A DNA stretch of 64,000 bases from Delphinapterus leucas (GCF_002288925.2 NW_022098001.1:10311582-10375581); one strand, 5' to 3'; positions 12,283 through 25,120 are shown, numbered from the stretch's first letter. Notes: generated from the sequence alone by a model not told the origin. Translations and numbers: made by a program.

Positions 12283-13240
12283 TTAGAGAAGGTCCTTTAG
12301 CATTTGTTGTAGAGCTGGTTTTGTGATGCTGAATTCTCTTAGCTTTTGCTTGTCTGTGAAGCTTTTTATTTCTCTATTGAATCTGAATGAGATCCTTGCC
12401 AGGTAGAGTAATCTTGGTTGTAGGTTCTTCCCTTTCATCACTTTAAGTATATCATGCTACTCCCTTCTGGCTTGTAGAGTTTCTGCTGAGAAATCAGCTG
12501 TTAACCTTATGGGAGTTCCCTTGCATGTTATTTGTCATTTTTCCCTTGCTGCTTTCAGTAATTTTTCTTTGTCTTTAATTTTTGCCAATTTGATTATTAT
12601 GTGTCTCAGCGTGTTTCTCCTTGGGTTATCCTGTATGGGACTCTGTGTGCTTCCTGGGCTTGGACGGCTATTTCCTTTCCCACATTAGGGAATTTTTCAA
12701 CTATATTCTCTTCAAATATTCTCTCTGTTCCTTTCTCTCTGTCTTCTCCTTCTGGGACCCCTATAATGTGAACGTTGTTGTGTTTAACATTGTTCCAGAG
12801 GTCTCTTAGGCTGTCTTCATTTCTTTTCATTCTTTTTTCTTTATTCTGTTCCGTGGCAGTGAACTCCACCATTCTGTCTTCCAGGTCACTTATCCGTTCT
12901 TCTGCCTCAGTTATTCTGCTATTGGTTCCTTCTAGTGTATTTTTCATTTCAGTTATTGTATTATTCATCTGTTTGTTTGTTCTTTAATTCTTCTAGATCT
13001 TTGTTAAACATTTCTTACATCTTCTCGATCTTTGCCTCCATCCTTTTTCCGGGGTCCTGGATCATCTTCACTGTCGTTATTCTGAATTCTTTTTCTGGAA
13101 GGTTGCCTTTCTCCACTTCATTTAGTTGTTTTTCTGGGGTTGTATCTTGTTCCTTCATCTGGTACATAGCCCTCTGCCTTTTCATCTCGTCTATCTTTCT
13201 GTGAATGTGGTTTTTTGTTCCACAGGCTGCAGGACTGTAG
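12283..13240 (-). pseudogene. L1 ORF1 (RNA-binding protein), broken
   Basis: Degenerate ORF1p. A coiled-coil-like stretch (MNNTITEMKNTLEGTNSRIT, then AEERISDLEDRM) is followed by the RRM-like region HIIGVPEGEDREKG. Stop codons near 12606 and 12970 and frame changes break it. The usual end CTTCTCTAAG is at about 12283. In live L1s this protein forms trimers that coat L1 RNA. Confidence 0.85.
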
Positions 13241-14060
13241 TTCTTCTTGCTTCTGCTCTCTGCCCTCTGGTGGATGAGGCTCTCTAAGAGGCTTGTGCAA
13301 GCTTCCTGATGGGAGAGACTGGTGGTGGGTAGAGCTGGCTGTTGCTCTGGTGGGCAGAGCTCAGTAAAACTTTAACCTGCTTGTCTGCTGATGGGTGGGG
13401 CTGGGTTCCCTCCCTGTTGGTTGTTTGGCCTGAGGTGACCCAATACTGGAGCCTATCCGGGCTCTTTGGTAGGGCTAATGGCGGACTCTGGGAGGGCTCA
13501 CACCAAGGAGTATTTCCCAGAACTTCTGCTGCCAGTGTCTTTGTCCTCACGGTGAGACACAGCCATGCCCTGCCTCCGCAGGAGACCCTCCAACACTAGC
13601 AAGTAGGTCTGGTTCAGTCTCCCCTGGGGTCACTGCTCCTTCCCCTCGGTCCCGATGCGCACACTACTTTGTGTGTGACTTCCAAGAGTGGAGTCTCTGT
13701 TTCCCCAAGTCCTGTCAAAGTCCTGCAATCAAATCCCACTAGCCTTCAAAGTCTGATTCCCTAGGAATTCCTCCTCCCGTTGCCAGACCCCCAGGTTGGG
13801 AATCCTGACGTGGGGCTCAGAACCTTCATTCCAGTGGGTGGACTTCTGTGGTATAATTGTTCTCCAGTCTGTGATTCACCCACCCAGCAGTTATGGGCTT
13901 TGATTTTACTGTGATTGCACCCCTCCTACCATCTCATGTGGCTTCTCCTTTGTCCTTGGATGTGGGGTATCTTTTTTGGTGAGTTCCAGTGTCCTCCTAT
14001 CGATGATTGTCCAGCAGCTAGTTGCGATTCTGGTTTTCTCACAAGAGGGAGTGAGAGCAC

Positions 14061-14774
14061 GAAAAAAACCTTCTTGACCATATTTCCACATGTGTTTCTC
14101 TACTGAAACGTAACGAAAACGTTCCATTTTTGAAACCAGTTGTGATGAGCTATGAAAAGTGAATACTGTACAGTAATGTGGAATGGAAGAAATCATGGGG
14201 CAAGAAAAATGAACCACCACCAACCACACCAAAGGCCAGTCTTCATCCAAAGAAGGTGATGTTGTGTATATGGTGGGATTGGAAGCTCCTCTATTATGAG
14301 CTCCTTCCGGAAAACAAAACAGTTAATTCCAACAAGTACTGGTCCCAATTAAAGCAACTGAAAGCAGCACTCGACAAAAAGCATCCCGAATTAGTCAACA
14401 GAAAACACATAATCTTCCATTAGGATAACGCAAGACCATGTGTTTCTTTGATGACCAGACTAAAACTGTTACAGCTTGGCTGGGAAGTTCTGATTCATCC
14501 GCCATATTCACCAGACATTGCACCTTCGGATTTCCATTCATTTCGGGCTTTATAAAATTCTCTTAATGGAAAAAATTGCAATTCCCTAGAAGACTGTTCT
14601 TTGCTCAAAAAGATGAAAAGTTTTGGGAAGATGGAATTATGAAGTGGCCTGGAAAATGGCAGAACGTAGTGGAACAAAACTGTGAATATGTTGGTCAATA
14701 AAGTACTTGGTGAAAATGAAAAATGTGTCTTTTATTTTTGCTTTAAAACCGAAGGAACTTTTTGGCCACCCCAA
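14061..14774 (+). mobile_element. Mariner, right part (catalytic region and right end)
   Basis: Continuation of the mariner at 7254..7811. It resumes with AAAAAAACCTTCTTGACC and ends TTTTTGGCCACCCCAA before a TA at 14775..14776. Conserved catalytic-region pieces include WGKKNEPP, KASLHPKKVMLCIWWDWK and LVNRKHIIFH, then a TAG in place of the Gln codon before DNARPCVSLMTR. The downstream HPPYSPDIAPSDFHSF block, with the third acidic residue of the mariner DDD34D triad, is also readable. Frameshifts and stops are frequent, so it is inactive. Confidence 0.93.
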
Positions 14775-14776
14775 TA

Positions 14777-16195
14777 CATGTATTCTGAGTAAAAGGGTAA
14801 GGAGAAAAAAAGGGAAGAGACAATTACATGACAAAATCAAGAAAGAGGAAGCTATGCCAGTAATTGTCCAACAAGTTCAGTTACTTCCTAAAGCAACTCC
14901 TTTAACTGTGATTTTTGTCACAGCATAAAAGAGGATATGAGTCCTGTTAGGTAAGGCAGAAAAGCACCTGTTAATCCAAAAGCTACCTCAAGTAGTTCAG
15001 TAGAACACAGCTCTGTTTTATGCCACTAAATATGTTTTATGTTACGTTTATTTTTATGTTTTATGCTCCTAAAAATAGGTCAGTTCTCCCAATCCTGAAT
15101 ATCAGTATAAATTCCAATACAGTCTCTAAAGAATCATTAAAAGTCTGGGACCTGTTTTGAGGACATGCAAGTTAGCCCACCAAAGATTTTTAATCTGTGA
15201 AATCAACAACTGACAAAAGCTTTAAATTTTTCTTAAACAAGTTCTTAAAAGAAAAAAAAATGTAATAAGACTCAACAGTTAAACCTAAAACTGATTATTC
15301 TTTGCCAGGATATTGATGGAGAGAGTTGTATACAATGAGCTGGCTTAGGAAGTTTTAAGGGGATATGTAGTCAGAAATTTGGAGGGGTAAAGGGGTTGCC
15401 CATTTCATAAGTAAGAATAAGCTATAGTTTAATTTACAGTTTAATTAGATTCACCCAAGGAGAATCTTAATCTTAATTAGACTTCTCCCAAGGAGTTAAT
15501 AATTATGAAAAGAATTTAGAAAGCTCTTTAACCATCATAACTACTCTAAGTAGAATTAGAAACATTCAGAAGTAAAATAACTTCTTCTGGCACCTTCTCC
15601 AGCCATAGCAATTAATCTATTTATTCTAAGGCCAGAGAGAATACTGAGATCTGTTAGGTAAAGTTCCTAAGAACACAAAGCATCAGCATTAACATCACTA
15701 TAACACCAGTTAAATATGTTCAATTCAAATGTAATTTAGAACCTATATTTGAGGGAGGAGGGCTATGAAATGATGTACCTAATGGCAACCTCTTACAAGT
15801 AAAGTAGATGGTGCCAGAAGACTGTCAAAAATTAATAGGTTTGAAATTGGGTTGAACTTAGGTTTAAACCAGCTTACAAACCTTTGGGGCAGAAAAGAAG
15901 TTATACCAATGTCAGCTATACCTCAAAAAAAAGAAGTAACTGATAAATAAAATCGAAAGAGAAGGACAGATAACTACTAACTGTAAAAAGGCATCAATGC
16001 ACTTTGGCCACAGGGCTGACATGTAACAATCATTGTTTTTTTTTCCGTCATTAAACATTTATCAAGGAACTGTTATTTGTAAGCCACTACTCCTCCAGAT
16101 AAATAAAAATTTCAGTTTCCTTTGTTTATCAAGAAGCAAGAGGAACAAAGAGACTATAAGTAGGAGTCAGAGGCAAGTCTTTGCTTGGAGAGGAT
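14777..16195. other. Intron 4 sequence, no recognised element
   Basis: Plain AT-rich intronic sequence between the mariner and the next SINE. A short L1-like 3' end (ACTATACTCCAATAAAA) lies at 16205..16232. Confidence 0.4.
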
Positions 16196-16246
16196 GTAAG
16201 GAAGCAACTATACTCCAATAAAATTTTTTTTTAAAAAATCCCAGTT

Positions 16247-16456
16247 ATGGGCTTCCCTGGTGGTGCAGTGGTTGAGAGTCCGCCTGCCGATGCAGGGGAC
16301 ACGGGTTCGTGCCCCGGTCTGGGAGGATCCCATGTGCCGCGGAGCGGCTGGGCCCGTGAGCCATGGCCGCTGAGCCTGCGCGTCCGGAGCCTGTGCTCTG
16401 CAACGGGAGAGGCCACGGCGGTGGGAGGCCCACGTACCGCAAAAAAAGAAAAAAAA
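16247..16456 (+). mobile_element. CHR-2 type SINE
   Basis: Very consensus-like copy. The 14-bp target duplication AAAAAATCCCAGTT is at 16233..16246 and 16457..16470. It has inserted just behind a short L1 3' tail. Confidence 0.94.
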
Positions 16457-16470
16457 AAAAAATCCCAGTT

Positions 16471-17591
16471 GTCATCTTAAAATGTAAAAAAAGATTTGGG
16501 TCTCCTCAGGTGTTGATTTTGCATCAGATAAATTAGCCTGTTTTCAGAGTTCTCTGTGAGTGAAAACAGGATTGGGATCCACCTTTTAGGTACTGGAACT
16601 AATATAACTAAGGAAGAAAGTCCTGAGTCCCCAAGAAGAGCTGACTTCCATCCCTCTTTCTGTTTCCCTGATGACAACAAATAACTATAAGATTGTGAGT
16701 GTAATGAAGAAATAAACAGAAACATAAAAAAAAAAACAGAAAAAGAATGAAACACCTGCACTGACACTTTGCTCTGCACAATCGCCACATGGAAAAGACT
16801 ATAACTATTATACAAACATTTCAAGCAGTACAGAGCTAACTTAAATTTCTGGGAACTTTTTATACAATGATAAGATTATTGTTTAACTTAATGATGTAAT
16901 GAGTACTTATCTTACCCAGAACAATATGTCTCCTTTTTATTTAATGTGAAACGCTGTTAAAAACACCAGATGTGCACTAGTGTTCCATGAAGATGTATTT
17001 GATTCCTGACCTTTAATCTAGGAAAAATTTAAGGGAAGGGGTCCTGATATATGATCACGTGCATAGGGACAAACAGCAGCAAAGTAAGAACAATGTATTA
17101 ATTATTGGGATTTGTCCTTTAATCATCCTCAAGAGATGATTAGAATCTATGAGAAAATAAATGAAAGGAATTATATATATAATTGAAGTGATGAAGCTTT
17201 TAATCTGGAGACTGGAAGCTGTCTGAAATGATCTGTGTTATTTTGTTGTTTAGATCAGTGATTCCTATACTTACAGATGAGTAAATTTTAAGACAAAAAT
17301 ATATTCAAGTAACTGTCATTCAGTCGTCCACCTTTTAATCTTAAAGGAGTAAACAGAAAAAAAAAAAAGAAAGAAGGAAACTTAAGGAATAAACCTAGGG
17401 CAAAAGAGCATCAAAATTTGAATGAGTCCAGAGCCCTCACAAACATCTTTCAATCTGTTCTGATGTCATGCAGCAAATTTACATATATTTTAAATATTTT
17501 ATGACACTAAAAAATACGGAAAATATATATTCTACAAAGGGTTACAACAATGATTAATAACAATCAAAAATTTGGTTTTATCAATGCCCTT
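16471..17591. other. Intron 4 sequence, no recognised element
   Basis: Plain AT-rich intronic sequence. I recognise no gene or clear repeat. Confidence 0.4.
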
Positions 17592-17607
17592 AGAAGTTAC
17601 CTGGTGG

Positions 17608-17892
17608 TGGGACTTCCTTGTGGTGCAGTGGTTAAGAATCCGCCTGCCAATGTAGGGGACAGGGGTTCGAGCCCTGGTCCAGGAAGATCCCACATGCCAT
17701 GGAGCAACTAAGCCTGTGCACCACAATTACTGAAGCCTGCGTGACACAACTACTGAGCCCACGTGCTACAACTACTGAAACCCATGCGCCTAGAGCCTGC
17801 TCCACAACAAGAGAGGCCACAGCAATGAGAAGCGCACGCACAGCAACGAAGACCCAACGCAGCCAAAAATAAACCAAAATTAAAAATAAAAA
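17608..17892 (+). mobile_element. CHR-1 type SINE at the exon 4 donor of VPS13B
   Basis: Long-form SINE: GACTTCCTTGTGGTGCAGTG head, repeated CACAACTACTGA-type blocks, GACCCAACGCAGCCAAAAAT end and A-rich tail. It is flanked by a perfect 16-bp target duplication, AGAAGTTACCTGGTGG, at 17592..17607 and 17893..17908. The right copy covers the last 7 bases of exon 4 and the first 9 bases of intron 4. The left copy is a second, intact-looking donor. The insertion keeps the true donor next to the exon but puts an antisense SINE 9 bp into the intron. Confidence 0.96.
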
Positions 17893-17901
17893 AGAAGTTA
17901 C

Positions 17902-18022
17902 CTGGTGGCAAATCAGGATCTGTGGGAGCAGCCTGCTGAATTCTTCTGGGTTTTACTGATGACTTTGTGTTCTCAGTAGTACTACGGTTGGTAGAATTAG
18001 AACCACAGCTTTCATGGTCATC
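17902..18022 (-). CDS. VPS13B: VPS13B coding exon 4
   Basis: Third coding exon, 121 nt, coding for about residues 98 to 137 plus the first base of a glycine codon. On the minus strand the acceptor is a T-rich stretch ending AAAAATAG, and the donor is CCACCAG followed by GTAACTT. The peptide begins DDHESCGSNSTNRS, includes KPRRIQQAAPTDPD and ends LPP. It is a low-complexity polar linker, rich in Ser, Asn and Thr, between two more structured parts of the N-terminal chorein region. The phase fits exons 3 and 5. The donor site is unusual: a CHR-1 SINE lies only 9 bp into the intron, and its 16-bp target-site duplication contains the last 7 exon bases and the donor itself. A second copy of the same donor therefore exists 301 bp downstream on the transcript. 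Confidence 0.96.
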
Positions 18023-21000
18023 CTATTTTTATTTTGAAGAAAGAAAAGTATCAGTCACCATTCAAGAATTTTAAAAAGTTTTGTTGAATGTGTGCAGGTT
18101 ACTAAAATGTGATAAAACAGACTCTTCAGGGTTTTTTTTAGCTCTAAAAATCTATGTAACCAAAATTTTTCATAATTTGCATTCTTAAACACCATTTTAA
18201 AAGTAAGTAGTAGTTTAAAATCATAAATTGTCTATTTCTTTGGTTGGTATCAAAAGACACCACTTGATAATGTCAAAAAAAATTCTTATATATGGTTTTA
18301 GCAAAAGAAGACAATTCAAAGGAAGCTTTTAAACATTTTCCATTTGAAAGTGCAAAATAAATGGAAAGGGTCTTAATATTCCCCTATTTATTTATATGTT
18401 AAGACCCTTACTATTTTGTGAGTTAAATTAAGAATCCAAGCTGTCTTTTTAATCACCTTTAATGATTAATCTTAATCATCCTCAGAAATCTTGGCATCCT
18501 ATTTAACACTGCTCACTGAATTGAATATTGTTCAGATTAGATATAAGGTTTAACTGGGTTTTGATATGGATAACATAAAAACTTCAAAAAAATCATACAT
18601 ATTTTTGAAATCTATACAATGCAAATGAGTACTCTTTTCCTCACTTGATTCAACAAACATTTATATAATGCTTTTATGTGTTAATTGCTGGATTTACAAA
18701 GGCAAATTAGATATAATATCTGTTCGCAAAGATTTCAGAATCTATTTAAAACATATATAACCAGTCTACAAGAGTACTTTTTTGTTTGTTTTCAAGTAAT
18801 AGGAACACAAAGAGTCATTCTATTTGGAAGAACTAGAGAGATGAGGCCGTTAAAACTGAGTGTAGAAATGTTTTAGATTAAGATTGGAGGCTAAATAGGG
18901 AAAACTATAAACAGCACATGCAAGGATAATGATTAGTCAAAAAAAGCCACAGTATACAATGTTTAAGATGGGAGAACAATACCAGAAGCTAAAGGCACGG
19001 ACTAGCTCAATAAAAATGAGGTCACATTAAGAACCACAGAGACGTTAACACTTAAGATTTGGTAATTAGGAGGAGGGTGCCAATAACCAAAGGAAAAAAA
19101 AAAGGACATTTAGTAATTGCAGTAGAGGGACAGGAGTGGGAGAAGTAAAAGAGTGGTTCAAAGGGTGAATAACAAGTTAAAATGGAAAAAATAAACATAG
19201 ATTGCTCTTTCAATAAGACGGATATTACAAGGAGGAAATAGATGAGGTAGTAAAACAAGGTAAAAGCATCTGACATCATCTTATTCCTTTTGGGGGGATA
19301 AAAGAGCACATTCTGCTTGAATGAGAGATGCATATGAGGAGGCAGAGATCAAACATCTCTCCAACACAAAGGGCAACAGATGGTGTACTGTGCACCATCA
19401 ATTCATTAATCAATAATAAAACTATTTCATAATGCTTAAAAGAATCATGATAAATTTAGTTTTTCTCTTTTATATATTTGAAGAGAAAATTTCAAGAACA
19501 AAAAGAAGGATACCCACTAAATTTACCATTCTAATAGGGTACTAGAGGCAAATAAGAACAATGATAGGACCTCCTTTAAGACACAAAAATTCTTATTCAC
19601 TACCACACTAAGAGGATTATACAATAATAAAAGATGAATCTTTTACAATATAGCATGGCTTCAGATGCTAGTGTGATATATTAGCAAAAGAAAAAATTTC
19701 TGTTTGAAACTTCATTACAACAAAAAGTTAAAAATTTACTGTAACAAACAATAAAGGAAATTTTTGCACGAACTTACGTTTAAGTTAATAAAAAACTTCA
19801 CAGCATTTCATTCCACAAAACACCTTCACTATTCAATCTTTATAATGACATCTTCTGTTATTTTGGGGGATGTTATAGTCTCCAAATACTAAAAGACTAC
19901 TACTGTGAATAAGACCTTACTGTAATTACTTTTAGTTCAACTTAGATCCTTAAAAATGTCTGTAGTCATACACTTCTGTACAATGTTAACATTAAAAGCA
20001 CAATATTAATTTTTGAAACATATGGTTGTCTCAAAAGCCCAGAAGTAAAACATATTCATTAAAGAGATGTGAAAAAGTTCCAAGTGCACTGCCAAAACTA
20101 GCATAATTATGAAAATATTTAACACTGAAACCATCTGAAATCACATACTGTATATAGATTATAGTGATGTCATAATAAACATTCCAGCCAAAATGCACTA
20201 AAACTACTGCAGTCCAATAAATCTGGCATACACGAGATGACAAACATTTTAAAGCAAAAGAAAGAACAAGTTATTTTATTTTTAAAAAGTTATTAGCAGC
20301 AAAAAAGGGTAAAGTGCATAGACTAAATATGAGTTTTCAAATAGTTTAAAAAAAAGAACTGAATAAAGTTCCCTACAAACTACGTTTCTTCACTTAAAAG
20401 AAAAGCAAACTAAATAACTTCATTTGCTTAAACAAAAATTTTAATAAACTTGGAATTTCAGTGTGCCTTAAAAATGGGCATTAATCATGGTACCCATAGG
20501 AATATGTACTATGAAACAAACATTACCAAATGTGCAAACATTTCTTTCTTAATTCTGGTTAGGAAATTATGGTTGCATATGTATTATAATTAGAAAATAA
20601 TCCTTTTGATAATTTTGACTTGTTTTCATTTCAATTACATTTTAATTGCATCAATTAAGTGAGCTTCCATTCAAATCCTGCCCCAACTAAATTAAATTTA
20701 AAAAAATAAAGCAAAACAACAATTATAATATTTACTATTAAAACTGGAATTACTTCCACCATTAGTTTGAGTCCATCATCTGCTTTTCACCAGTATGCAT
20801 CACTGTGGACTATTACACATTTTAATTCATTGAAAGCCTTTAATTTCTAATACAAGAAACTCTGTTCTCAAAAATACCAGCTAAAATGTTTTGAGATAAT
20901 TTTTAACCCCAAACACATTACAGTTATATCTTTCTGATTTAGGATGCAATTTTTCCAAAATCTCTGGTAAGTAGATTTCATGGCAAAAGAATGTTGTCTC

Positions 21001-22730
21001 TTGGGGACCACATAGCTATTTCTGAAAATACTGCCCTTTGCTCCTCATGAAACAAGCAAGAATGTCATTTCCTTACAAAAGTTCCTAACAGAGTGAAAAC
21101 GTGGCAAACACCGTATGTAAACAGACCCATTACTTTCATAATGACTGATCATGGGATCATGTTACATGCTTTTCACCTGAGCCCTCACAGGGCTAGTCAA
21201 TTAAAACTGGAAAACCATCAACTCCCAGATTCACAATAGTATGAATAAGGTTGAGGACAAAACTTAAAACAGGTGACTCAATCGTTCGAAGTCCTTGTTT
21301 AAAAACAAAGGTTAAAAGTAAGAAAGAGTTGAAAAAGGAGAAAACAAAAGACAGAAGAAGCGATGTGCCTTATGCTCTTCAGCCTTGTGGCACCAAACTT
21401 GACAAGCAGAGAAGGACTAAGGTTCACCTGGAAGTTCTGGTCACCAAAAGCTCCTGAACAGAGTGTGAGGGCCTTGGAAATGAACCGCTACAAAGCCCTT
21501 AGAGACATTCACCTCTATCCCCTCCAGAAGCAGGTATAACGGCAATAGATGCAATAAAGAATCTCTAAAGGTAACTCTACTTTGGAGAGTCAGAGAGCCA
21601 AGTCAAGTCAGCAACGCAGAGGTACAATTGGAGAGTGAGCCAGAAAAAACAAAACACTACCTTTTGTGGTAAAAATGGGAATCTCTGGAACCCCTCTACC
21701 CTGACAGCAATATTAATAAACTTAATTTTAGCCATAAAAAAAAAAATGCCAAGCAACTCCAGTAAAGGAGAGTATGCCCCCAACCTCTTCACACGTCAGC
21801 TTAAGCCCACAGAGGAGGCTGCTTCCATCTTCTCTCCCATAAGAGTGAGGATAAGGGACTGCGACAGGCTGGGGAAGAAGAAAAGAGTTTATGCTCCCTT
21901 GCATTGTTTTACTTGAACCTCTCAAATGCAGGAATAATTAACCTGACAGGCCAAAGCTTAACATACAGTAAGATGTATTAGGCTACATTTTAATAATGAA
22001 AGAGATCACTGTACTAACTGTAAACACCTGTGTGATGGAGTCACTCTTCTACCCCTGAGATCCATGTTACTCAGTAACAGGACCAGAGCCATGTTCCCCA
22101 GATGATGCAATCACTAGCCATCTCTCCTCTGCCTTCTTTTCACACCCACAGCTAGCCACCTAACCCAGGATACTGCCCAGCCAGAGAACAATCAAACTAT
22201 GCTGGTTATATAATAGCATCATATGTTAGAAAAAATTTGCTCTTCATTATTGCCTATGACATCCCTTTCCTTCGTATCAGCAGGTATATATCATATTGCC
22301 AACCTCTCCTTCCCTGTTTTTAAACCACTGGATTGAAGTGGTTAGACCCACCCTTAGATTTGGAAGGTGAAATGGGCAGAAATTAAGGAATGAGAGAACA
22401 AAAGTATATACAGAGGCATTCTGGCCTAAGCCACATTCTACCATCTAATATTTACCAAAATTCACTGGGGTTGACTGGGTGTGTGAACCGATTAATAAAA
22501 CTGCACTTTGTTTTCTTATATGTATAACTTCCCTCAAGGAACACCTGATTTTTTTTAAAAAAAAAAGTATGTGTCAGGCATTTTGAGAGAAAATAGGGAA
22601 TACAAATAGATGGTACCCATATTCTGGTAGCTTTACTTTACCTACTTGAGGAACAATACTTATATGCATAAAAAGGTTAAGAGCAATTCAAGTTAGTCAG
22701 CTATTACATATGTCACGCACACAAAAGAAA
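18023..22730. other. VPS13B intron 3, plain sequence
   Basis: About 4.7 kb of AT-rich intronic sequence with no gene and no recent transposon that I recognise. This is the longest insertion-poor stretch in the window. Confidence 0.5.
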
Positions 22731-22734
22731 CAGT

Positions 22735-22865
22735 GAAATTTATTGAGCATTTATATGTGCCAGAACTTTAAGGAGGAGGAGGAAATTAGGGCTTAAGAGG
22801 TTCTAAGGTCAAAAAGATACGAAGTAAAAGAGCTGGGATGAATGCCCAGATACATCTGATAGAAA
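22735..22865 (+). repeat. MIR-like relic
   Basis: Shows the MIR/L2-age pattern TTTATTGAGCATTTATATGTGCC followed by AGAGCTGGGATGAATGCCCAG. Diverged and short. Confidence 0.55.
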
Positions 22866-22974
22866 AGCCCCTAGCATTATTACTGATGAAAGACAGGAAA
22901 GCAGAGAGAAAGGGAAGAAAGAAGAATGGCAGGCAGAGAGGAAAAGAGACACACAGAAAAAAACAATTTTTTTT

Positions 22975-23165
22975 ATGGCACTTACAATGGGTCATGTACT
23001 ACTGACACTACATTCACATCTCTTAATTCTCTAAACAACTCTATGAAGTAGACACTATTCCCTATAAAAGAAGATCCCCATTTAAAGATGAGGACACGAG
23101 GCATAAAGAGATTAAATGGGTCAAAATCACACTGCTACTAAATGGCACAATCTTACCTACATTGC
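22975..23165 (+). repeat. MIR relic
   Basis: Ordered MIR landmarks: CAACTCTATGAAGTAGACAC, CCCATTTAAAGATGAGGACA, GGCATAAAGAGATTAAATGG, CACACTGCTACTAAATGGCA. Ancient mammal-wide SINE. Confidence 0.72.
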
Positions 23166-23327
23166 TCTATTGCCTCCAGATGAGAGAAGGCCAACTAAAC
23201 ATAGAGTACTAAGCACCATATATTCTGAGACGGGAGAGATCACAGTGAGCTACAGTAGTCAGGAAAACATCACAAAGGACATGGTTTGAAAAGACTAGGC
23301 CCCGCAAACAAAAAAAGAGGGAGGTTG

Positions 23328-23517
23328 GGGCTTCCCTGGTGGCGCCAGTGGTTGAGAGTCCGCCTGCTGATGCAGGGGACACGGGCTTGTGCCCCAGTCC
23401 GGGAGGATCCCACATGCCGCGGGGTAGCTGGGCCCGTGAGCCATGGCCGCTGAGCCTGCACATCCAGAGCCTGTGCTCCGCAACGGGAGAGGACACAACA
23501 GTGAGAGGCCCGTGTAC

Positions 23518-23538
<21 letters not shown>
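23328..23538 (+). mobile_element. CHR-2 type SINE
   Basis: Consensus-like copy with one extra base in the head (GGCGCCAGTGG). The 17-bp target duplication AAAAAAGAGGGAGGTTG is at 23311..23327 and 23539..23555, after a long A tail. Confidence 0.95.
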
Positions 23539-23548
<10 letters not shown>

Positions 23549-23555
23549 GAGGTTG

Positions 23556-25120
23556 AACAAAAAAAAAAAAAAGGAGGAAAGAAGAAAGCACATGTGTCAC
23601 TGAAAAGAGAATAAGTAGTCCAATTTAGGTAAAATAGAGAGAAATGAAATATTAGGCTGTAAAAAGAAGCTAGAGCAAATGGTCTCTAACATGAGTATCA
23701 GTCCAAAAAATTTAAGTTTTATTCTACATACTGACAAGCCAATGAAACTTATGAGTAGGAAATTAACAAGATAAAGTACTTCAGGAAGAAGAATCTTCTG
23801 GTAATGTGATGAAAAGCAAAAGAAGAGATACTATTAATAGGTTATTATAAAATTTTAGAAATTAAATGATACAAGACATAGAAGTGAGAATTTTTTTAAA
23901 TGCTAGCACCTCAAACTCAGTGTTAAAACAAAACTCATAAACTCCACAACGGACTCTGTTCCTTTCCCCTAAGCCTCATTCCTTAAAAAACAAAAACACC
24001 CTGTCCTTTACATCCTAATTCAGTCAATGTAGCCACCGTTTTCTCAGTCTCCTAAGACTCTTTATATCTGCTCTAATTTTGCAAAATGACGCTGTAACAA
24101 GCTTTAAAACTTCAGGGTAGAAAGAGAGATGCTTGACCTTGAATTGTACTGGACAGAGTCTAAGCTCCAGACTACCCAAAAATAACCAATTGACTTTTTT
24201 AATCTAATTTTTAAAGTAAAATAGCAGATTCAATTTTTGATATGTGGCATCTCCAGTGAAGGCACTTCACACCACTATATATGTCCACAAGGGAACCAAA
24301 CATCTACTAGTAAAGATCAAAACAGTAATCAGAAAAAAAAAAAAAAAAAAGTAATCAAGAAAAATTTGGGACTCAATCAAATACAAGTGATATTTGAAGT
24401 TACCATATTTCCAATAAAAAAGAAAGGTAAGGATTTATTTATGCTTCTGAAAATATGGAAGACTAGATAACAGGAAACACTGGATGGGGGGTAATGCTAA
24501 CAATAAAGTAAAAAAAGAAAATTTTAGCTTGGCTCAAGGTGCAAAAACTGGCAAAGGCAGGTGGGCAATAAAGAGGACTGAAACTGGTCTATGTAAGGCA
24601 GGAGACCATTACCAGGCTCAACACCTGAAATCAGTAATGTAGTGAAACTCCCAACTCTTCAAGGAGGCTGAAAAGAGCTACTGCCAACTACTGCCCAGAA
24701 CTTCATATCAAGCTGCACTGCAAGGGAATCAGAAGGATAAAACCTTGCAAATGAGAATTGAGACAAGTAACTCTACATCACCCCATATCAACACTGCAGG
24801 AGCCCTGAACTGCCAAGATGAGAACTGGCTCTAGGCTAGAGACCAGAGGAAGTCACTGGTCTACAAGACTAGAAGGGATGAGCAAAAAAGAGGAAGGGTT
24901 GAGATAGAAAAGACGGTAAAATAAAGACACAGTGATCTCCTATTCAAAATTATCTTACAAACCACTATGCTTTGCCAACATAGCTAAAGAAATCAATGAA
25001 ATTCAGTCACAATAAAATTAATCTTCTGAAACATGCTTAAAAGATTTTAAAATAAATGTATTAAGATCCTCACAGAGAGATATGAATGAATAAATACCAA
25101 AATACACACACACACACACA
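23556..25120. other. Intron 3 sequence, no clear element
   Basis: Plain intronic sequence. The part at about 24480..25000 is less AT-rich and may be a very old L1 piece, but I cannot support that. A CA dinucleotide run lies at 25104..25120. Confidence 0.35.

Larger units (their letters stand above)
7812..14060 (-). mobile_element. Nearly full-length L1 inserted in the mariner
   Basis: A minus-strand L1 with its 3' end at the left (A-tail seen as T-runs at about 7815..7850) and its 5' UTR at the right (to 14060). The order on the minus strand is 5' UTR (14060 to about 13250), ORF1 (about 13240 to 12283), ORF2 with endonuclease (about 12225 to 11310) and reverse transcriptase (about 10500 to 9200), then the C-terminal part and 3' UTR. 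It is flanked by a short duplication of mariner sequence, AAAAAAACC, at about 7803 and 14062. It holds two younger insertions, a SINE at 11069..11294 and an L1 3' fragment at 10730..10883. Without them it is close to 5.9 kb. Both ORFs carry stops and frameshifts, so it is dead. Confidence 0.93.
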
